A stretch of 64,000 nt of DNA from NCBI RefSeq assembly GCF_002902945.1, contig NZ_CP026101.1:1984001-2048000 (forward strand), in the 5' to 3' direction. Position numbers and translations under genes: made by a program. The DNA is from Paraburkholderia caribensis (GTDB lineage: Bacteria; Pseudomonadota; Gammaproteobacteria; Burkholderiales; Burkholderiaceae). Positions 7,050-16,274 of the stretch are shown here, one piece after another (position 1 is the first letter of the stretch; each line of letters opens with the position of its first letter). The notes beneath the pieces are model-generated. The model saw nothing but the letters and a program-made list of their open reading frames with translations. It was not told the origin of the DNA and did no database searches.

Positions 7050-9124
7050 GACCGGCCTCGCAGCCAGTTGCTACGGCGCGGAATCCACGCTTGCCCTTGC
7101 GTCGACGCGGCTGGTTGCTCGGGATGCGCCGACTCGACAGGCGGCGCCAGAACCGCCTCTGCTGCGATCAACGCGTTGTCAGTGACTGCGATCGCTGCGT
7201 CAGACTCCGCCGCGCCAGCCTGAGAAGTTGCAACAGGCTCAGCCGGCAGAGCCGCAAAGAGGTCGTGGACGCGCGGCTCGATAACCGCCTCCAGCGCCGC
7301 CCAATCTGCATCCTGGTACGTGTTCAAACGCAGACGCGGGTGATATGCGCAGGCGAGGTTATAGACCTTCAGATCAAGCGCCTCATTTCGTTTTCGAAGC
7401 TTGTCCCATCGGTCTTTCGACGGGTTATACGCTTCTGCCGTCAACTGCTCGAAGTACTCGTCGTCGAGGTCGGTCGAAAAGTGCATACGCCGATCTGCAG
7501 GCTCCGCTTCCTCATCGGTGACGAGCGCGCCAAAGATCCTGCTCTTGGCCGTGTCGGTCCCGACCGGCCAGAGCTTCACGCCCTTCGTATATGTCTTGCC
7601 CTTGATCGTCACGTCAACGTCGGTCGGGCGGCCGATTATCGGTTTGTGTTTCTCGGATGCACCCTTGACCGCAAACACACCCTTGTGACGCCGCGTGCGG
7701 CAGTAGTCGTAAACGTCTTGCGTACGGCCGCCGCCAGAGTCGACTGCGCATAGCTCGATACGCATCGAGATTCCATAGGCGTTGACGAACGTCCGCTCGA
7801 GATAAGTGTCGAGCTGCTTCCACACGACTGGCTGCGCCGGATCGCCACGGAACACGACATGGTCGATCGTCCAGTTGCGCATTCCGCGCCCCCAGCCGTC
7901 GACCGACACCTCCAGACGATCATTCTGCGTATCCACCGCGCATGTGAGCTTGAGCACACCCGGCGGGATCTGCCGCAGCTTGTACGGCAATGCTCGGCGC
8001 TTGATGGTCTCCCACTTCAACTCCGCGCTCTTGTCTTCCCAGCATTCAGCGAGGGCGTTGTTCACGAACGCGATCATCTTGTCCGTGTCGGTTTGCGCGG
8101 CCTCCCAGTCGTCCATCAGATCGGACCATGGTCGCCATCCGAGCGGCGCATACAGAGCGCTCAGGTGGAAGCTCGCAGTCTTGCCATCGCCGGCCGCAGT
8201 GGGCATCCAGTAGGCGCCCTCGTAGCCCCGCGTTTTCCAGACGCTTTCAGGATTGCCGGCGCCGCAGCCGGTCTGGCAGTAGTACAGCACGACGCTCGGA
8301 TCGTCGGGCGAACGGCGCATACCCTGGCGCCAGTCGAAAAACTGAGGCGAGCCGCAGTCCGGGCACCGCACGAAGTAGCGACGTTGATCGCCACTTTCGT
8401 AGAGCTTCTCGATCTGTGATCGCCGTTTAATCGTCGGTGTGCTGTTCGCGAAAATCTTCGCCCGACGGCCAAAGTTGCTTGTGCGGTTTTTGGCGAGGTC
8501 GATCGGATTGCCCTGACCGTCAACATTCAGCACATACTCGTCGATTTCCTCGAGCAGCACGTACCGCACGGTCGTCGATTTCAGACGACCAGCCTTGGTC
8601 GCGCTGACGAGGTTCATCAGCCCGCCAGGGAATTTTTTACGCAGCTTCGTGTTTTCGCTGCCTTTCTTCATCGCGTCACGCACCCGGCGACGCAAATCCC
8701 GCGTCGACACACGCATGGGCTCGAAGCGGTCCATCTCCCACTTCTCGGCGTCGTCGTACGTTGCGAATACGGCGAGGATGTTACCGGCAGCTGTCGTGAT
8801 GCAGCGACCAATGAAGTTTTCGCCCAGCGCCGAGCCGCCGAGCTGGTGCCCCTTCATGAACGGGACAACAATTACGCGGCTGTTATCGAACGGCCGGTCA
8901 TCGTCATGCGCGTAGCGCGTTACCGTGCTCGTCTGACCTGAGAGCGCATCCATGATGCCGACGAGGTATGGCGTGCGCTCATTACGCCACTTGCCGGGCT
9001 CAGGGCTGCTTTCCGGAAGGACGCGATGCTGCTCTGACCATTCGGCGATGCCGATGCGTTTGTCAGGCTGTATTGCCTCCGTAATCTTCTTCAGGAATGC
9101 TTCGGTCGCTCCCATCGTCGTCAT
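7046..9124 (-). CDS. Terminase large subunit, lambda GpA family
   Basis: DNA packaging motor and nuclease. The start is placed at ATG 9124 (MTTMGATEAFLKK); ATG 9115 is equally possible and both overlap the small subunit gene. The ATPase part shows a Walker A-like MKGHQLGGSALG and a Walker B-like VRYVLLEEIDEY. A putative zinc-binding RCPDCGS...YYCQTGCG follows, then nuclease acidic motifs CAVDTQNDRLEV and CAVDSGGGR. About 692 residues, somewhat longer than lambda gpA (641) because of a C-terminal Ala-rich tail. It cuts concatemers at cos and pumps DNA through the portal. Confidence 0.92.
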   Translation of the reverse strand: MTTMGATEAFLKKITEAIQPDKRIGIAEWSEQHRVLPESSPEPGKWRNERTPYLVGIMDALSGQTSTVTRYAHDDDRPFDNSRVIVVPFMKGHQLGGSALGENFIGRCITTAAGNILAVFATYDDAEKWEMDRFEPMRVSTRDLRRRVRDAMKKGSENTKLRKKFPGGLMNLVSATKAGRLKSTTVRYVLLEEIDEYVLNVDGQGNPIDLAKNRTSNFGRRAKIFANSTPTIKRRSQIEKLYESGDQRRYFVRCPDCGSPQFFDWRQGMRRSPDDPSVVLYYCQTGCGAGNPESVWKTRGYEGAYWMPTAAGDGKTASFHLSALYAPLGWRPWSDLMDDWEAAQTDTDKMIAFVNNALAECWEDKSAELKWETIKRRALPYKLRQIPPGVLKLTCAVDTQNDRLEVSVDGWGRGMRNWTIDHVVFRGDPAQPVVWKQLDTYLERTFVNAYGISMRIELCAVDSGGGRTQDVYDYCRTRRHKGVFAVKGASEKHKPIIGRPTDVDVTIKGKTYTKGVKLWPVGTDTAKSRIFGALVTDEEAEPADRRMHFSTDLDDEYFEQLTAEAYNPSKDRWDKLRKRNEALDLKVYNLACAYHPRLRLNTYQDADWAALEAVIEPRVHDLFAALPAEPVATSQAGAAESDAAIAVTDNALIAAEAVLAPPVESAHPEQPAASTQGQAWIPRRSNWLRGRS

Positions 9125-9710
9125 CCGTATCGTTTTCGCGCAACAGCGCCGTCGCGTCGACGGATGCGAGCGCACGAGTGAGTTCCGTTTCGAGCATTGA
9201 TTCGACCCTCGTCGGATCGGACTCCGCCGCGAGGGCATCTTTCAGACGAACAGGGATGTTCATCACGTTATCCCGCACGGTGCGAAACGCGGTGAAGGCG
9301 AGGCGCTGCGCGTCAGCGAGCGGCAGCGTCGTACCGCGTTCGCGCTCGAGGTCCATCCGCTCGCGCTCAAGCCTCGTCTGTTCTCTCGCCGCACGCGCAG
9401 CGCGATACGCGACCATTGATGGGTCTTCCTTGCTCGCGGCAGCAGGAAGGTCGTCTTCCTCAACGTCATCGTCGGGATTAGCCGGGGGAGACGGCATCGA
9501 GAACGCAGCATTCCCGAGCGACGGGCGGGATTGATCGGTGATCGAGCGTCGCGACTCGTCTGTGTTGCGACGCCAGGCCGCGACGGCTGTATCGGCATCT
9601 ATCTTGCCGTCCGTGTCGACAGCAATTCGTCCCGATTGGATCGCCTTCTGCACAGCTCGCAGCGTGACGCCGACGTGCCGCGCGAACGCCCTTTGTCCGA
9701 GCTTCGCCAT
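9063..9710 (-). CDS. Terminase small subunit, Nu1-like
   Basis: A 215-residue DNA-binding packaging protein. Residues 1-50 form a winged helix-turn-helix with FARHVGVTLRAVQKAIQSGRI. A low-complexity acidic linker follows (near residue 83), then a long charged helix with REQTRLERERMDLERE and a C-terminal acidic tail likely to contact the large subunit. The large subunit gene begins inside its 3' end. GGAGG precedes the ATG. Its DNA target is probably the repeat cluster just upstream (9743-9792). Confidence 0.8.
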   Translation of the reverse strand: MAKLGQRAFARHVGVTLRAVQKAIQSGRIAVDTDGKIDADTAVAAWRRNTDESRRSITDQSRPSLGNAAFSMPSPPANPDDDVEEDDLPAAASKEDPSMVAYRAARAAREQTRLERERMDLERERGTTLPLADAQRLAFTAFRTVRDNVMNIPVRLKDALAAESDPTRVESMLETELTRALASVDATALLRENDTDDDDGSDRSIPEEDYGGNTA

Positions 9711-9742
9711 CCGACCTCCAGAAACGAGAAAGGGCAGTCGGT

Positions 9743-9792
9743 GACTACCCGACTACCCCTAAATTGACTACCTGACTACCCGACTGACTACC
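9743..9792. repeat. Five GACTACC repeats, candidate cos/packaging site
   Basis: GACTACC occurs at 9743, 9751, 9766, 9774 and 9786 in the 192-base gap before the terminase small subunit gene. Two pairs share an 8-base internal spacing. The cos and terminase-binding sites of lambda-like phages lie at this position. The repeats are directly visible; the packaging role is inferred. Confidence 0.55.
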
Positions 9793-9902
9793 CTGAAAAG
9801 TTGCTTTGACGACGCGTGTGTTGGGGCTCGAATTACCCGCATACCCGTACTTCAGGGAAGGACCCGTGACCGTCGGCGGTCGCCCGCTGCACACCCGACC
9901 GG

Positions 9903-10658
9903 TCACCACCTCGCCGTCGCAAGCGCCATCAGGAACGCCCGCTGCATTGCAGGCTCCAGCGTCCCGTCGACGGTCTGCTCTGCTACATCGTAGAACGGAT
10001 ATCGTTCTTCGTAATGCGGCGTAGCACTGAACGCGAACACCGGGCGAATCGTCGAGCCGTGCCCGAACATGTATCGCGCCCATATGCCAAGTGCGAATCG
10101 CCCACCAGCTGGTTTACCCACGAAGTAGCGCACGCCCTTGACCGGATCGCGCGACTTGCGCTTTTTCGATCGGGCGGTCTCGTTCTGTGCGCTGTCCCGC
10201 GACGCGCGGATCTGCGAGGCAATCGACGAATACACGCCACGTGGCACATTGCCGTAGGCATCGCGCACGTTCGCATTCGTCGGCGTCGCATAGTCGCCGT
10301 TAGGCAAAACCCCGGACAACGCGAGCATCTGCTCGAATCGCGTGTACCCGCGCGATCCACCCGCCACCTGCGGTTGCAGGTACGTGCCGGCCGCCGTGCC
10401 CTTGAACGCGAACTGGCGAAAGCCGACTACGACACTCGGACTCGACGACGTCGCGCGCTGAAGCACGGAAACCGAGTTGAGCGTGTATGGCGTCGGACGG
10501 TCGAATGCATCGCGCATCTCCGCTTGCTGTGCGACAACGATGTTCTGCGCAACCATGTTCAGCGCTGCGCGCGCGGCGAACACGAACTGCTTGCCCGCTT
10601 TAGCCTCCAGCTGCTCGATCATCGGCAGCGACTTGACCTGTGCGCTCACCTGGTCCAT
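9903..10658 (-). CDS. Conserved phage protein, first late gene
   Basis: A 251-residue protein starting MDQVSAQVKSLPMIEQLE; the ATG at 10658 follows GGGAG. No catalytic motif is recognised. It has an Ala-rich N-terminal helix region (FVFAARAALNMVAQNIVVAQQAEM), a Lys/Arg patch SKKRKSRDP and a C-terminal part (PHYEERYPFYDVAEQTV) reminiscent of small tail or neck proteins of the gp10/minor tail Z type. It is the first gene after the late promoter and terminator and precedes the candidate cos region. Function unknown. Confidence 0.65.
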   Translation of the reverse strand: MDQVSAQVKSLPMIEQLEAKAGKQFVFAARAALNMVAQNIVVAQQAEMRDAFDRPTPYTLNSVSVLQRATSSSPSVVVGFRQFAFKGTAAGTYLQPQVAGGSRGYTRFEQMLALSGVLPNGDYATPTNANVRDAYGNVPRGVYSSIASQIRASRDSAQNETARSKKRKSRDPVKGVRYFVGKPAGGRFALGIWARYMFGHGSTIRPVFAFSATPHYEERYPFYDVAEQTVDGTLEPAMQRAFLMALATARW

Positions 10659-10673
10659 ACGAGCTCCCAATGC

Positions 10674-10704
10674 AAAAAGCCCCGAGGCTTGCGCGCTCAG
10701 GGCT
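10674..10704 (-). terminator. Intrinsic terminator in the late leader (tR'-like)
   Basis: On the minus strand AGCCCTGAG and CTCGGGGCT pair over 9 bp (one G-U) with a 9-base loop, followed by TTTTT, only 16 bases before the first late gene. It lies downstream of the late promoter, the arrangement where a Q protein is needed to read through. Confidence 0.7.
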
Positions 10705-10878
10705 TCAGATATTCCTGTTTCGTACGGGCGAACGCCCGCCGATCAATTCCCGACAGGCTGTTGGCATGTTATTCGTCGCGCCGCTCGCGCGATTCTGTAT
10801 GACTGCCGGGACAAGGTTGCTCCACGAGTGTGCGGGGCTCACAACATCCAGTGACTCGGTAAAGGATGCATGGCGCGA

Positions 10879-10908
10879 ATTGTAGACAGGAGTTTTCTTG
10901 AAATGCAA
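10879..10908 (-). promoter_or_regulatory. Candidate late promoter (pR'-like)
   Basis: On the minus strand TTGCAT (10908-10903) and TACAAT (10884-10879) are 18 bases apart, just past the stop of the Q-like gene. The transcript would have a leader of about 200 bases carrying the terminator at 10674-10704. Confidence 0.6.
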
Positions 10909-10913
10909 GTGTT

Positions 10914-11699
10914 TCATCGTTGAGCGTACCGACGCACTGTGTCATTCGCTGCACCGTCAAGTGCGTCCAGCAGCGCGTGCACACCATGAAAGTGCCGCTG
11001 CCAATGTGCCCGATATTGATCCAGCGGAATCGCGAGCGCGACGGAACGTGCTGCGTGATCTTCAGGGCGGCGGCCACTTCCCTGGCATGCACCGCAGATC
11101 TTCCGCCCTGCACGTGCACGCGATGCAGGCATAGCGACACGGCCTAATCCAAGACACTTTTCGCATCGCTCAATTTCCCGGTAGACAATCGGCCCACGTC
11201 CATCGCGCCGGACAGCAAAGGGGATCAGGAATTCATCGACACACATAGTCCCCACTCCATTGCACGAGGGGCAAACAACATGTACCACGGATTCCTGAAC
11301 GCCTCGACCGCTCACGCCCCGGCCGTCGCATTCGACACAGAGGTCAGCAATCCATTCAACAATCACCTGACGTGCGAACCGCTCGACGATATCAGCAATC
11401 TGTCGCTCGACCTTTTTACCGGCCTTTGCCGCAGTCCTTTCTGCTGCGCGCGTCACCCCGGTAAATTTTGAGCGATCGAACTTTCCCGGTTCACGCAATC
11501 GCTTCGCGAGCAGCAATGTGGCCCGGTGCAAACCCGAACGCCTCAAATCCTGCCCGTATTTCATGCGCCACAACAGGCGGCCGAGCTCGTTTGCAAACGC
11601 GAGCGCACCCAAAGTTACTTGGGGATCGGCAATCGGATCGGAGAACTGTCCGCGAACATTCATCGCAATACCGGCTTGCTCTTTCAGGTCGATGTTCAC
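10914..11699 (-). CDS. Zinc-finger phage protein, putative Q-like late antiterminator
   Basis: GTG start at 11699 chosen for its strong AGGAGGA Shine-Dalgarno; 261 residues. The C-terminal half has four CxxC pairs, C121/C124, C143/C146, C179/C182 and C202/C205. Each is followed by a G-x-G type turn (CDGRG, CNGVG, CLGLG, CQGSG), as in the DnaJ cysteine-rich domain and in some phage Q antiterminators. It lies between the replication gene and the late promoter, where Q genes lie. It would let RNA polymerase pass the terminator at 10674-10704. The zinc fold is strongly supported; the antitermination role is inferred. Confidence 0.65.
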   Translation of the reverse strand: MNIDLKEQAGIAMNVRGQFSDPIADPQVTLGALAFANELGRLLWRMKYGQDLRRSGLHRATLLLAKRLREPGKFDRSKFTGVTRAAERTAAKAGKKVERQIADIVERFARQVIVEWIADLCVECDGRGVSGRGVQESVVHVVCPSCNGVGTMCVDEFLIPFAVRRDGRGPIVYREIERCEKCLGLGRVAMPASRARAGRKICGACQGSGRRPEDHAARSVALAIPLDQYRAHWQRHFHGVHALLDALDGAANDTVRRYAQR

Positions 11700-11945
11700 C
11701 GCTCCTCCTCGTCGATCAGAACGTTCTTCCGTCCCAAGACCCAAACGTCCCAACGAATTCGGTTGTGTATGCGCGGGCGCGCATCCGCGACGTGCGCACC
11801 CCCATGCGCCCACACCCGCACGTCGCGCACATATGCGCCTACGCGCACGAGGCGCATGCGCTGGGACCTTGGGACAAGGGACGAGCAACGGCGCGCCGAT
11901 GATTGGCATGTGGCGCGCCGTTTCGTGGCGGGAAAGCGGATGCGA

Positions 11946-14675
11946 TCAGAGAGGCGCATCGTCGTCTTCGCAGCCGCCGCTCGACGCGGCGCGGGTCGGC
12001 ATCTGGACTGGCTTTTCCCGAGGCGGCACGTAATACCACTCACGGTCACCTGTCGTCTCCCGCTGTCGCGCCCAGCCAAGCCGCTTCAGTGCTTTGCCAA
12101 CGCGCCGCTGTTCGGCAGGCGTCTGCTTCGTGATCTCGATCTTGAGGATGTCGTCGAGGACTTCCTCCATCGTCACGCGCGGCCTGTACTTGAGTTCGCG
12201 CGCGATCTTCACCTCGAGCACGTCGCCCTCAAAGCGCGCTTCCTGCTCCTCCTGGAAGAGCGGCTTCTCCTCGTGTGTAACGCGCCACGGCGCCCAAATC
12301 TGGCCGCCTGCTTCGGCGTTCTCGCGCTGCCACCGGTGATACTCATGCACCGCCTCAGCCCAGATCTGATCGCGGTTTTCAGCCAAGCCGGAGATGTCGA
12401 GAACGTCGCCGCAGCGGACGGGCCAATAGCGGCGGCCGCCTGATTCATCCTTCAGGTACACATCGAAGTTGACCGTGCCGCCAAAGACACTCTGACGGGG
12501 CACGTCAACGGCACGCTTCGCATATGGCGGCCTATACGTATCCACTGCGACAGTGAAGAATCGCTTTGAGCTGGAGGAGTCGCTTTTGTTGAGAGCATCA
12601 AGCTCGGCAAGCTCGATGACCCACTTCCCAGCCATCACTGCGTAGGAATCCTTGTCGCCAATGACGATGTTGGCGTCGGTGAACCACCGTTCGCCAAATA
12701 GCGTGCGAAACGCGTTTGATTTGCCGCCATCCTGCGCGCCTTCGAGGATAAGCACGTTGTCCATCTTGCAACCGGGCTGCATGACGCGGCCGACAGCGCC
12801 GAGCAGGTACTTGAAGCCGACGAGCCTTGCATATTCGGTATCCTCGGCATGCAGCCATCGATGTAGCCAGAAGTGCAGACGCGGCGTGCTGTCCCACGTC
12901 AGGCCGTTGAGATAGTCGCGCACCTCGTGATAGCGGTTGCGATCGGCGACAAGGAAGACCGCCTGCGCGATGATGTCCGCACGCGGACTGAATCCCCAAC
13001 CCTGACCCAGCCATAGCGCGAGGCGAGAATCGTCGGCATCAGTCCATTCACCGACCTCTCCGCCCTCGAAAGGTGGGGCACGACGCTTCACGATACGAAG
13101 CGCGAACTGTTCGAATGCAAGCACGCCCGACCAGCGCTTGTCATTCGAAAGGATCAGGAAAACGTTGTCGATCGTCGGCAGGATTGCGCCGGATTTCTCC
13201 GCACGACGCAGATCGCGCATCCAGGTGTATGCGCCGTTCTCCGCCTCGATATCAGGGGGATCGTCCTCTGTCTGGCCCGCAGCGCCAGCGGACGTTGGGT
13301 GTGCTGCCAATACTTTCCTGGATCCGCTTTGAGAAGCCGGTGAGACAATCGCGGCCTGCTCCATCGCGTCAAGCAATCTTGCGGCACGGTTGTAGCCGAT
13401 CCGCAGACTGCGCTGAACGGCCGATATCGACGCCCGCTTCATCTCGGAGACGAGCCTGACCGCCTTGTCATAAAGCGGGTCCTGAGCGTCGTCGACGGCC
13501 AACTCGGCAGCAGGCTGTTTGATGTCAGCTGGCGTAAGGCCCGCCAGGATCGCTGCCGTAATCTGAGATTTGACGACGTGCAACCCCTCGTCGACGTGCA
13601 GGTCGTTGTAATCGGTTATTTTCCGGTCACCGCGTGCGCTGAATCTCGGATAGATGACGCTTGCGTTGTCGATCATCGACGCCGCATCGAATGCATGCTT
13701 AAGGCCAGTATTCTCAAAGCGACGCGTTCGCTCGGGGACCACGTCGTTGCCGAACGTCAATGCAAGGGACTCAACACCGTGGCGATCGGTGTCGCGTGTG
13801 ACGCGTACCATGTACCACGTCTTGCGGGATTCGATGCGGATAGCCTCGCCGCCGATCTCGATCTCGCCGACGTAGCCGAATTCCTCGGCCAGATGATCAC
13901 GCAGGCGCCGCTCGATCTGCCAGTCGTCGTCCGCACAGAACATCACGTGGATGCCCGCATACGTATCGCGCAGATAGCGGGCAGCGGCCATGATATTGCC
14001 AGCGTCAAAGCACACCATCACAGGTACCACGCCGTCCGTCGCCATGCGGATCGAACGTGCCGTTGCATAGCCTTCCGCGACAAGCACGACCTTGCTGTCG
14101 GCGTTGATGTCGCCGAGCAGGAACAGCGCGCCCTTCTTCTCCATGCCCTTGTTGAAGCGCTTCGCGCCCGTGGACGTGATCTTCTGCAGACCGACGAGCC
14201 GGTAACCGTCCGGATAGTTGAACATCGGCACGAGCACATCTCCGTCGGCGGCAAAACGCACGCCTTCGGCTGTGATCTGCTTGCGCGCGAGGTAGTCAGA
14301 CTCGCCCACGTCGCTGCCTTCCTGCCACTGCTGCCGCGCGCGGTTAGCGGCCAGCTTCGCCGCATGCTGACGCTTTCGCTCCTCTTCACGCGCGAGCGCA
14401 TCCTGACGGGCCCTCGTCTCTGCGATGTCTTCAGGCGAAAGCGCCTCGCCATGCCAGGCGAACGCCTGTGCGCCGTTGTCATTACCGGACCAGCAGCCGA
14501 ACGCCCCCGTGTAGCCGATCACCTTGCCGGCCTTGACGACTTCGTGGAGCGAATACCAGTGCTTCTTCTTCGGGCCGTATCGGTGCGGCTTGCCGTCCGC
14601 TACAGGATGTCCATCAGGCAGTTTTGGATGCCCATGTGCCATCAATTGACCAACAATCCCCGCAAAGTCCGACAT
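11946..14675 (-). CDS. Phage replication protein: TOPRIM primase - FtsK gamma - VapE helicase
   Basis: A 909-residue fusion. Residues about 195-260 form a TOPRIM domain (VLVAEGYATA, then FCADDDWQ), as in DNA primases. Residues about 399-456 resemble the FtsK gamma winged helix (YDKAVRLVSEMKRASISAVQ, then YNRAARLLDAME). Residues about 480-840 form a VapE-type superfamily 3-like ATPase, with P-loop GAQDGGKS at 646-653. The ATG has AAGGAGGA upstream. It likely primes and unwinds phage DNA at the origin. The gamma domain in the middle is unusual and may bind specific octamer-like DNA. Confidence 0.88.
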   Translation of the reverse strand: MSDFAGIVGQLMAHGHPKLPDGHPVADGKPHRYGPKKKHWYSLHEVVKAGKVIGYTGAFGCWSGNDNGAQAFAWHGEALSPEDIAETRARQDALAREEERKRQHAAKLAANRARQQWQEGSDVGESDYLARKQITAEGVRFAADGDVLVPMFNYPDGYRLVGLQKITSTGAKRFNKGMEKKGALFLLGDINADSKVVLVAEGYATARSIRMATDGVVPVMVCFDAGNIMAAARYLRDTYAGIHVMFCADDDWQIERRLRDHLAEEFGYVGEIEIGGEAIRIESRKTWYMVRVTRDTDRHGVESLALTFGNDVVPERTRRFENTGLKHAFDAASMIDNASVIYPRFSARGDRKITDYNDLHVDEGLHVVKSQITAAILAGLTPADIKQPAAELAVDDAQDPLYDKAVRLVSEMKRASISAVQRSLRIGYNRAARLLDAMEQAAIVSPASQSGSRKVLAAHPTSAGAAGQTEDDPPDIEAENGAYTWMRDLRRAEKSGAILPTIDNVFLILSNDKRWSGVLAFEQFALRIVKRRAPPFEGGEVGEWTDADDSRLALWLGQGWGFSPRADIIAQAVFLVADRNRYHEVRDYLNGLTWDSTPRLHFWLHRWLHAEDTEYARLVGFKYLLGAVGRVMQPGCKMDNVLILEGAQDGGKSNAFRTLFGERWFTDANIVIGDKDSYAVMAGKWVIELAELDALNKSDSSSSKRFFTVAVDTYRPPYAKRAVDVPRQSVFGGTVNFDVYLKDESGGRRYWPVRCGDVLDISGLAENRDQIWAEAVHEYHRWQRENAEAGGQIWAPWRVTHEEKPLFQEEQEARFEGDVLEVKIARELKYRPRVTMEEVLDDILKIEITKQTPAEQRRVGKALKRLGWARQRETTGDREWYYVPPREKPVQMPTRAASSGGCEDDDAPL

Positions 14676-14870
14676 CTACAGTCCTCCTTTATTCGCGGAT
14701 CGATTGCATTCTGCAATCCTCCGTTCGCGTTCGCGTAGATGGGAAAATGCACGCCACACGGCACGACCTGCGACGTACACCTGAGAACCGGACGGCGAGC
14801 GTCCGAACGAAGGATTACTACGGCGAAGCAAGGAACTCGCACCGCGCAAAGTCACTTTGTGATCTCCTGA

Positions 14871-15251
14871 TTACTTGCCGCGAAGACGGCGCCATTCCGC
14901 CGCCATGAGCTGGTCGAAGCGCTCCAGATCGGCAGACGCGAGCCCGCCCTCCAGCTGGCGCCTGAAGTCATGCCGTTCGGCTTTTGTCGCAAGGGCTGCA
15001 CAGATCAGCGCGGCCTGCGTAACGAACAAGGGGACAACCGCCGCGCGCAGTGCCGCCTGGCGAATCAGCGCGAGGTTGGTGGGAAATGTGTTGATGAGCG
15101 ACGCCAGAAAGTGCGGGATTCGCTCCGGATCGCTGTCCGCGATCCATTGCAGCCTGGACATGCCGCACGCGAGCTGCTGGTTGACGTCGCATGACAGTTC
15201 AATCCGCTCGCGCTGCGGGTTGCAGCAAGACATTCCGGGGGAAAACCTCAT
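14871..15251 (-). CDS. Hypothetical phage protein
   Basis: A 126-residue protein whose ATG overlaps the stop of the CII-like gene (ATGA), so it is part of the early leftward operon. No domain is recognised. It has a hydrophobic central stretch (AALRAAVVPLFVTQAALICAAL) that could be a buried helix or one membrane segment, and a basic C-terminus. An internal ATG at 15233 is an alternative start. Confidence 0.6.
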   Translation of the reverse strand: MRFSPGMSCCNPQRERIELSCDVNQQLACGMSRLQWIADSDPERIPHFLASLINTFPTNLALIRQAALRAAVVPLFVTQAALICAALATKAERHDFRRQLEGGLASADLERFDQLMAAEWRRLRGK

Positions 15252-15763
15252 GCCTGGCGACGTCCCAGTCTGCTAACGGCCTGCACCGTGCGCAGGAGCC
15301 GATCAAGCAGCCGTTGGTTGGCCCGAGCGGCCACGGCTATGTCGTCGGCCTCCTGCTGTGTGATGCGACCATCTTCGATCGCCTCGATCACTACGCTCGA
15401 CACATCGCCCGATAGCCGTGCGGCTTCAGATGCGGCCTCCGCAACAGCTTTGACTGTATCGACCGACTCGTCGCCGGGCGCTGGACTTGCGCTCAAACCA
15501 AAGCGCTCGTTGAGCGCGCAGAGTGCGTCCAGGTATTGTGGCTGGCGCTTCTCTTCCATCCACTCGATCACCAGTTCGAACATCTCCATGGAAAGGCGGT
15601 TTTCGCCTTCGCCGCGCAGACGCAGGCGGAGCGATTCGGTCCCGATGCTCTTTCCCCGACGGTTCGTTAGAAATGCCGCCGCATCTGCTACGCCACCCGG
15701 CGTGTTTCGGACCGATGTGTACAGCACGTCCAGCCACTCAGTACCGCTATATCTGCAGGTCAT
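15248..15763 (-). CDS. Phage regulatory CII-family (CP76-like) protein
   Basis: A 171-residue protein matching the pattern of the CII/CP76 regulators of Burkholderia and P2-type phages. It has an N-terminal NTPGGVADAAAFL helix, then GKSIGTESLRLRLRGEGENRLSMEMFELVIEWME and a LDALCALNERFGL helix. The C-terminal 60 residues are helical and probably mediate oligomers. CGGGGA precedes the ATG. It is expected to activate genes of the lysogeny choice or early replication. It lies between the Cro-like gene and the replication gene. Confidence 0.75.
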   Translation of the reverse strand: MTCRYSGTEWLDVLYTSVRNTPGGVADAAAFLTNRRGKSIGTESLRLRLRGEGENRLSMEMFELVIEWMEEKRQPQYLDALCALNERFGLSASPAPGDESVDTVKAVAEAASEAARLSGDVSSVVIEAIEDGRITQQEADDIAVAARANQRLLDRLLRTVQAVSRLGRRQA

Positions 15764-16028
15764 ATGAATCCCCGGTGTCTTTGTAGAGGCGGTTTTTCAT
15801 TCTGTGTACCCGGTGGAGGCGCTCGTAGTATGTGAACTTGGCCACACCGCAACCGCTGCCGCCATGCTGCGAAGAGAGAGTGCCCACAGTCGTGCGAGAA
15901 TCACCAGCTTCCAGACCGCAACATCACACGAAAGGGATACTCATGGATCAATCGCCGGCTTAATCAACCACAGCGCTAACCGCGCTTACAGTCGTTTCAT
16001 CACCCAACACTCCCGAACAGACGCACGT

Positions 16029-16247
16029 ATGGAAGACACCAAAAAGGTCGCCGCGCAGGTTTTCGCGCACAAGATCGCGCTAGTTGCCCTCATGAAAGAA
16101 CTCGGCCTTAGCAAAGGTCAAATCAACATGATTGAGAGTCGCTGCAGACAAGATGTCATCGCCCTGAGCAACACGCTGGATCGCGATGTGCTGAAAGTCG
16201 TCCAGGAAGAGATCGACACGCTGCTCGCAGGCGTAAGAAGGGTTTAA
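16029..16247 (+). CDS. Small hypothetical protein
   Basis: A 72-residue helical protein starting MEDTKKVAAQVFAHKIALV and ending TLLAGVRRV. The open frame runs on upstream of this ATG, but that part looks unlike a protein. Its strand is opposite to the surrounding early leftward genes, and no strong Shine-Dalgarno is seen. Codon use and amphipathic helices (LVALMKELGLSKGQINMIESRC) look genuine. It could be a small regulator. Confidence 0.5.
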   Translation: MEDTKKVAAQVFAHKIALVALMKELGLSKGQINMIESRCRQDVIALSNTLDRDVLKVVQEEIDTLLAGVRRV

Positions 16248-16274
16248 TGAAGTAAGGGCGCGGCCCACCCTCAG

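Noticed and set aside
9743..9792. CRISPR-like or tRNA-related repeats
   Set aside because: Seven-base repeats in a phage packaging region; far too short for CRISPR.
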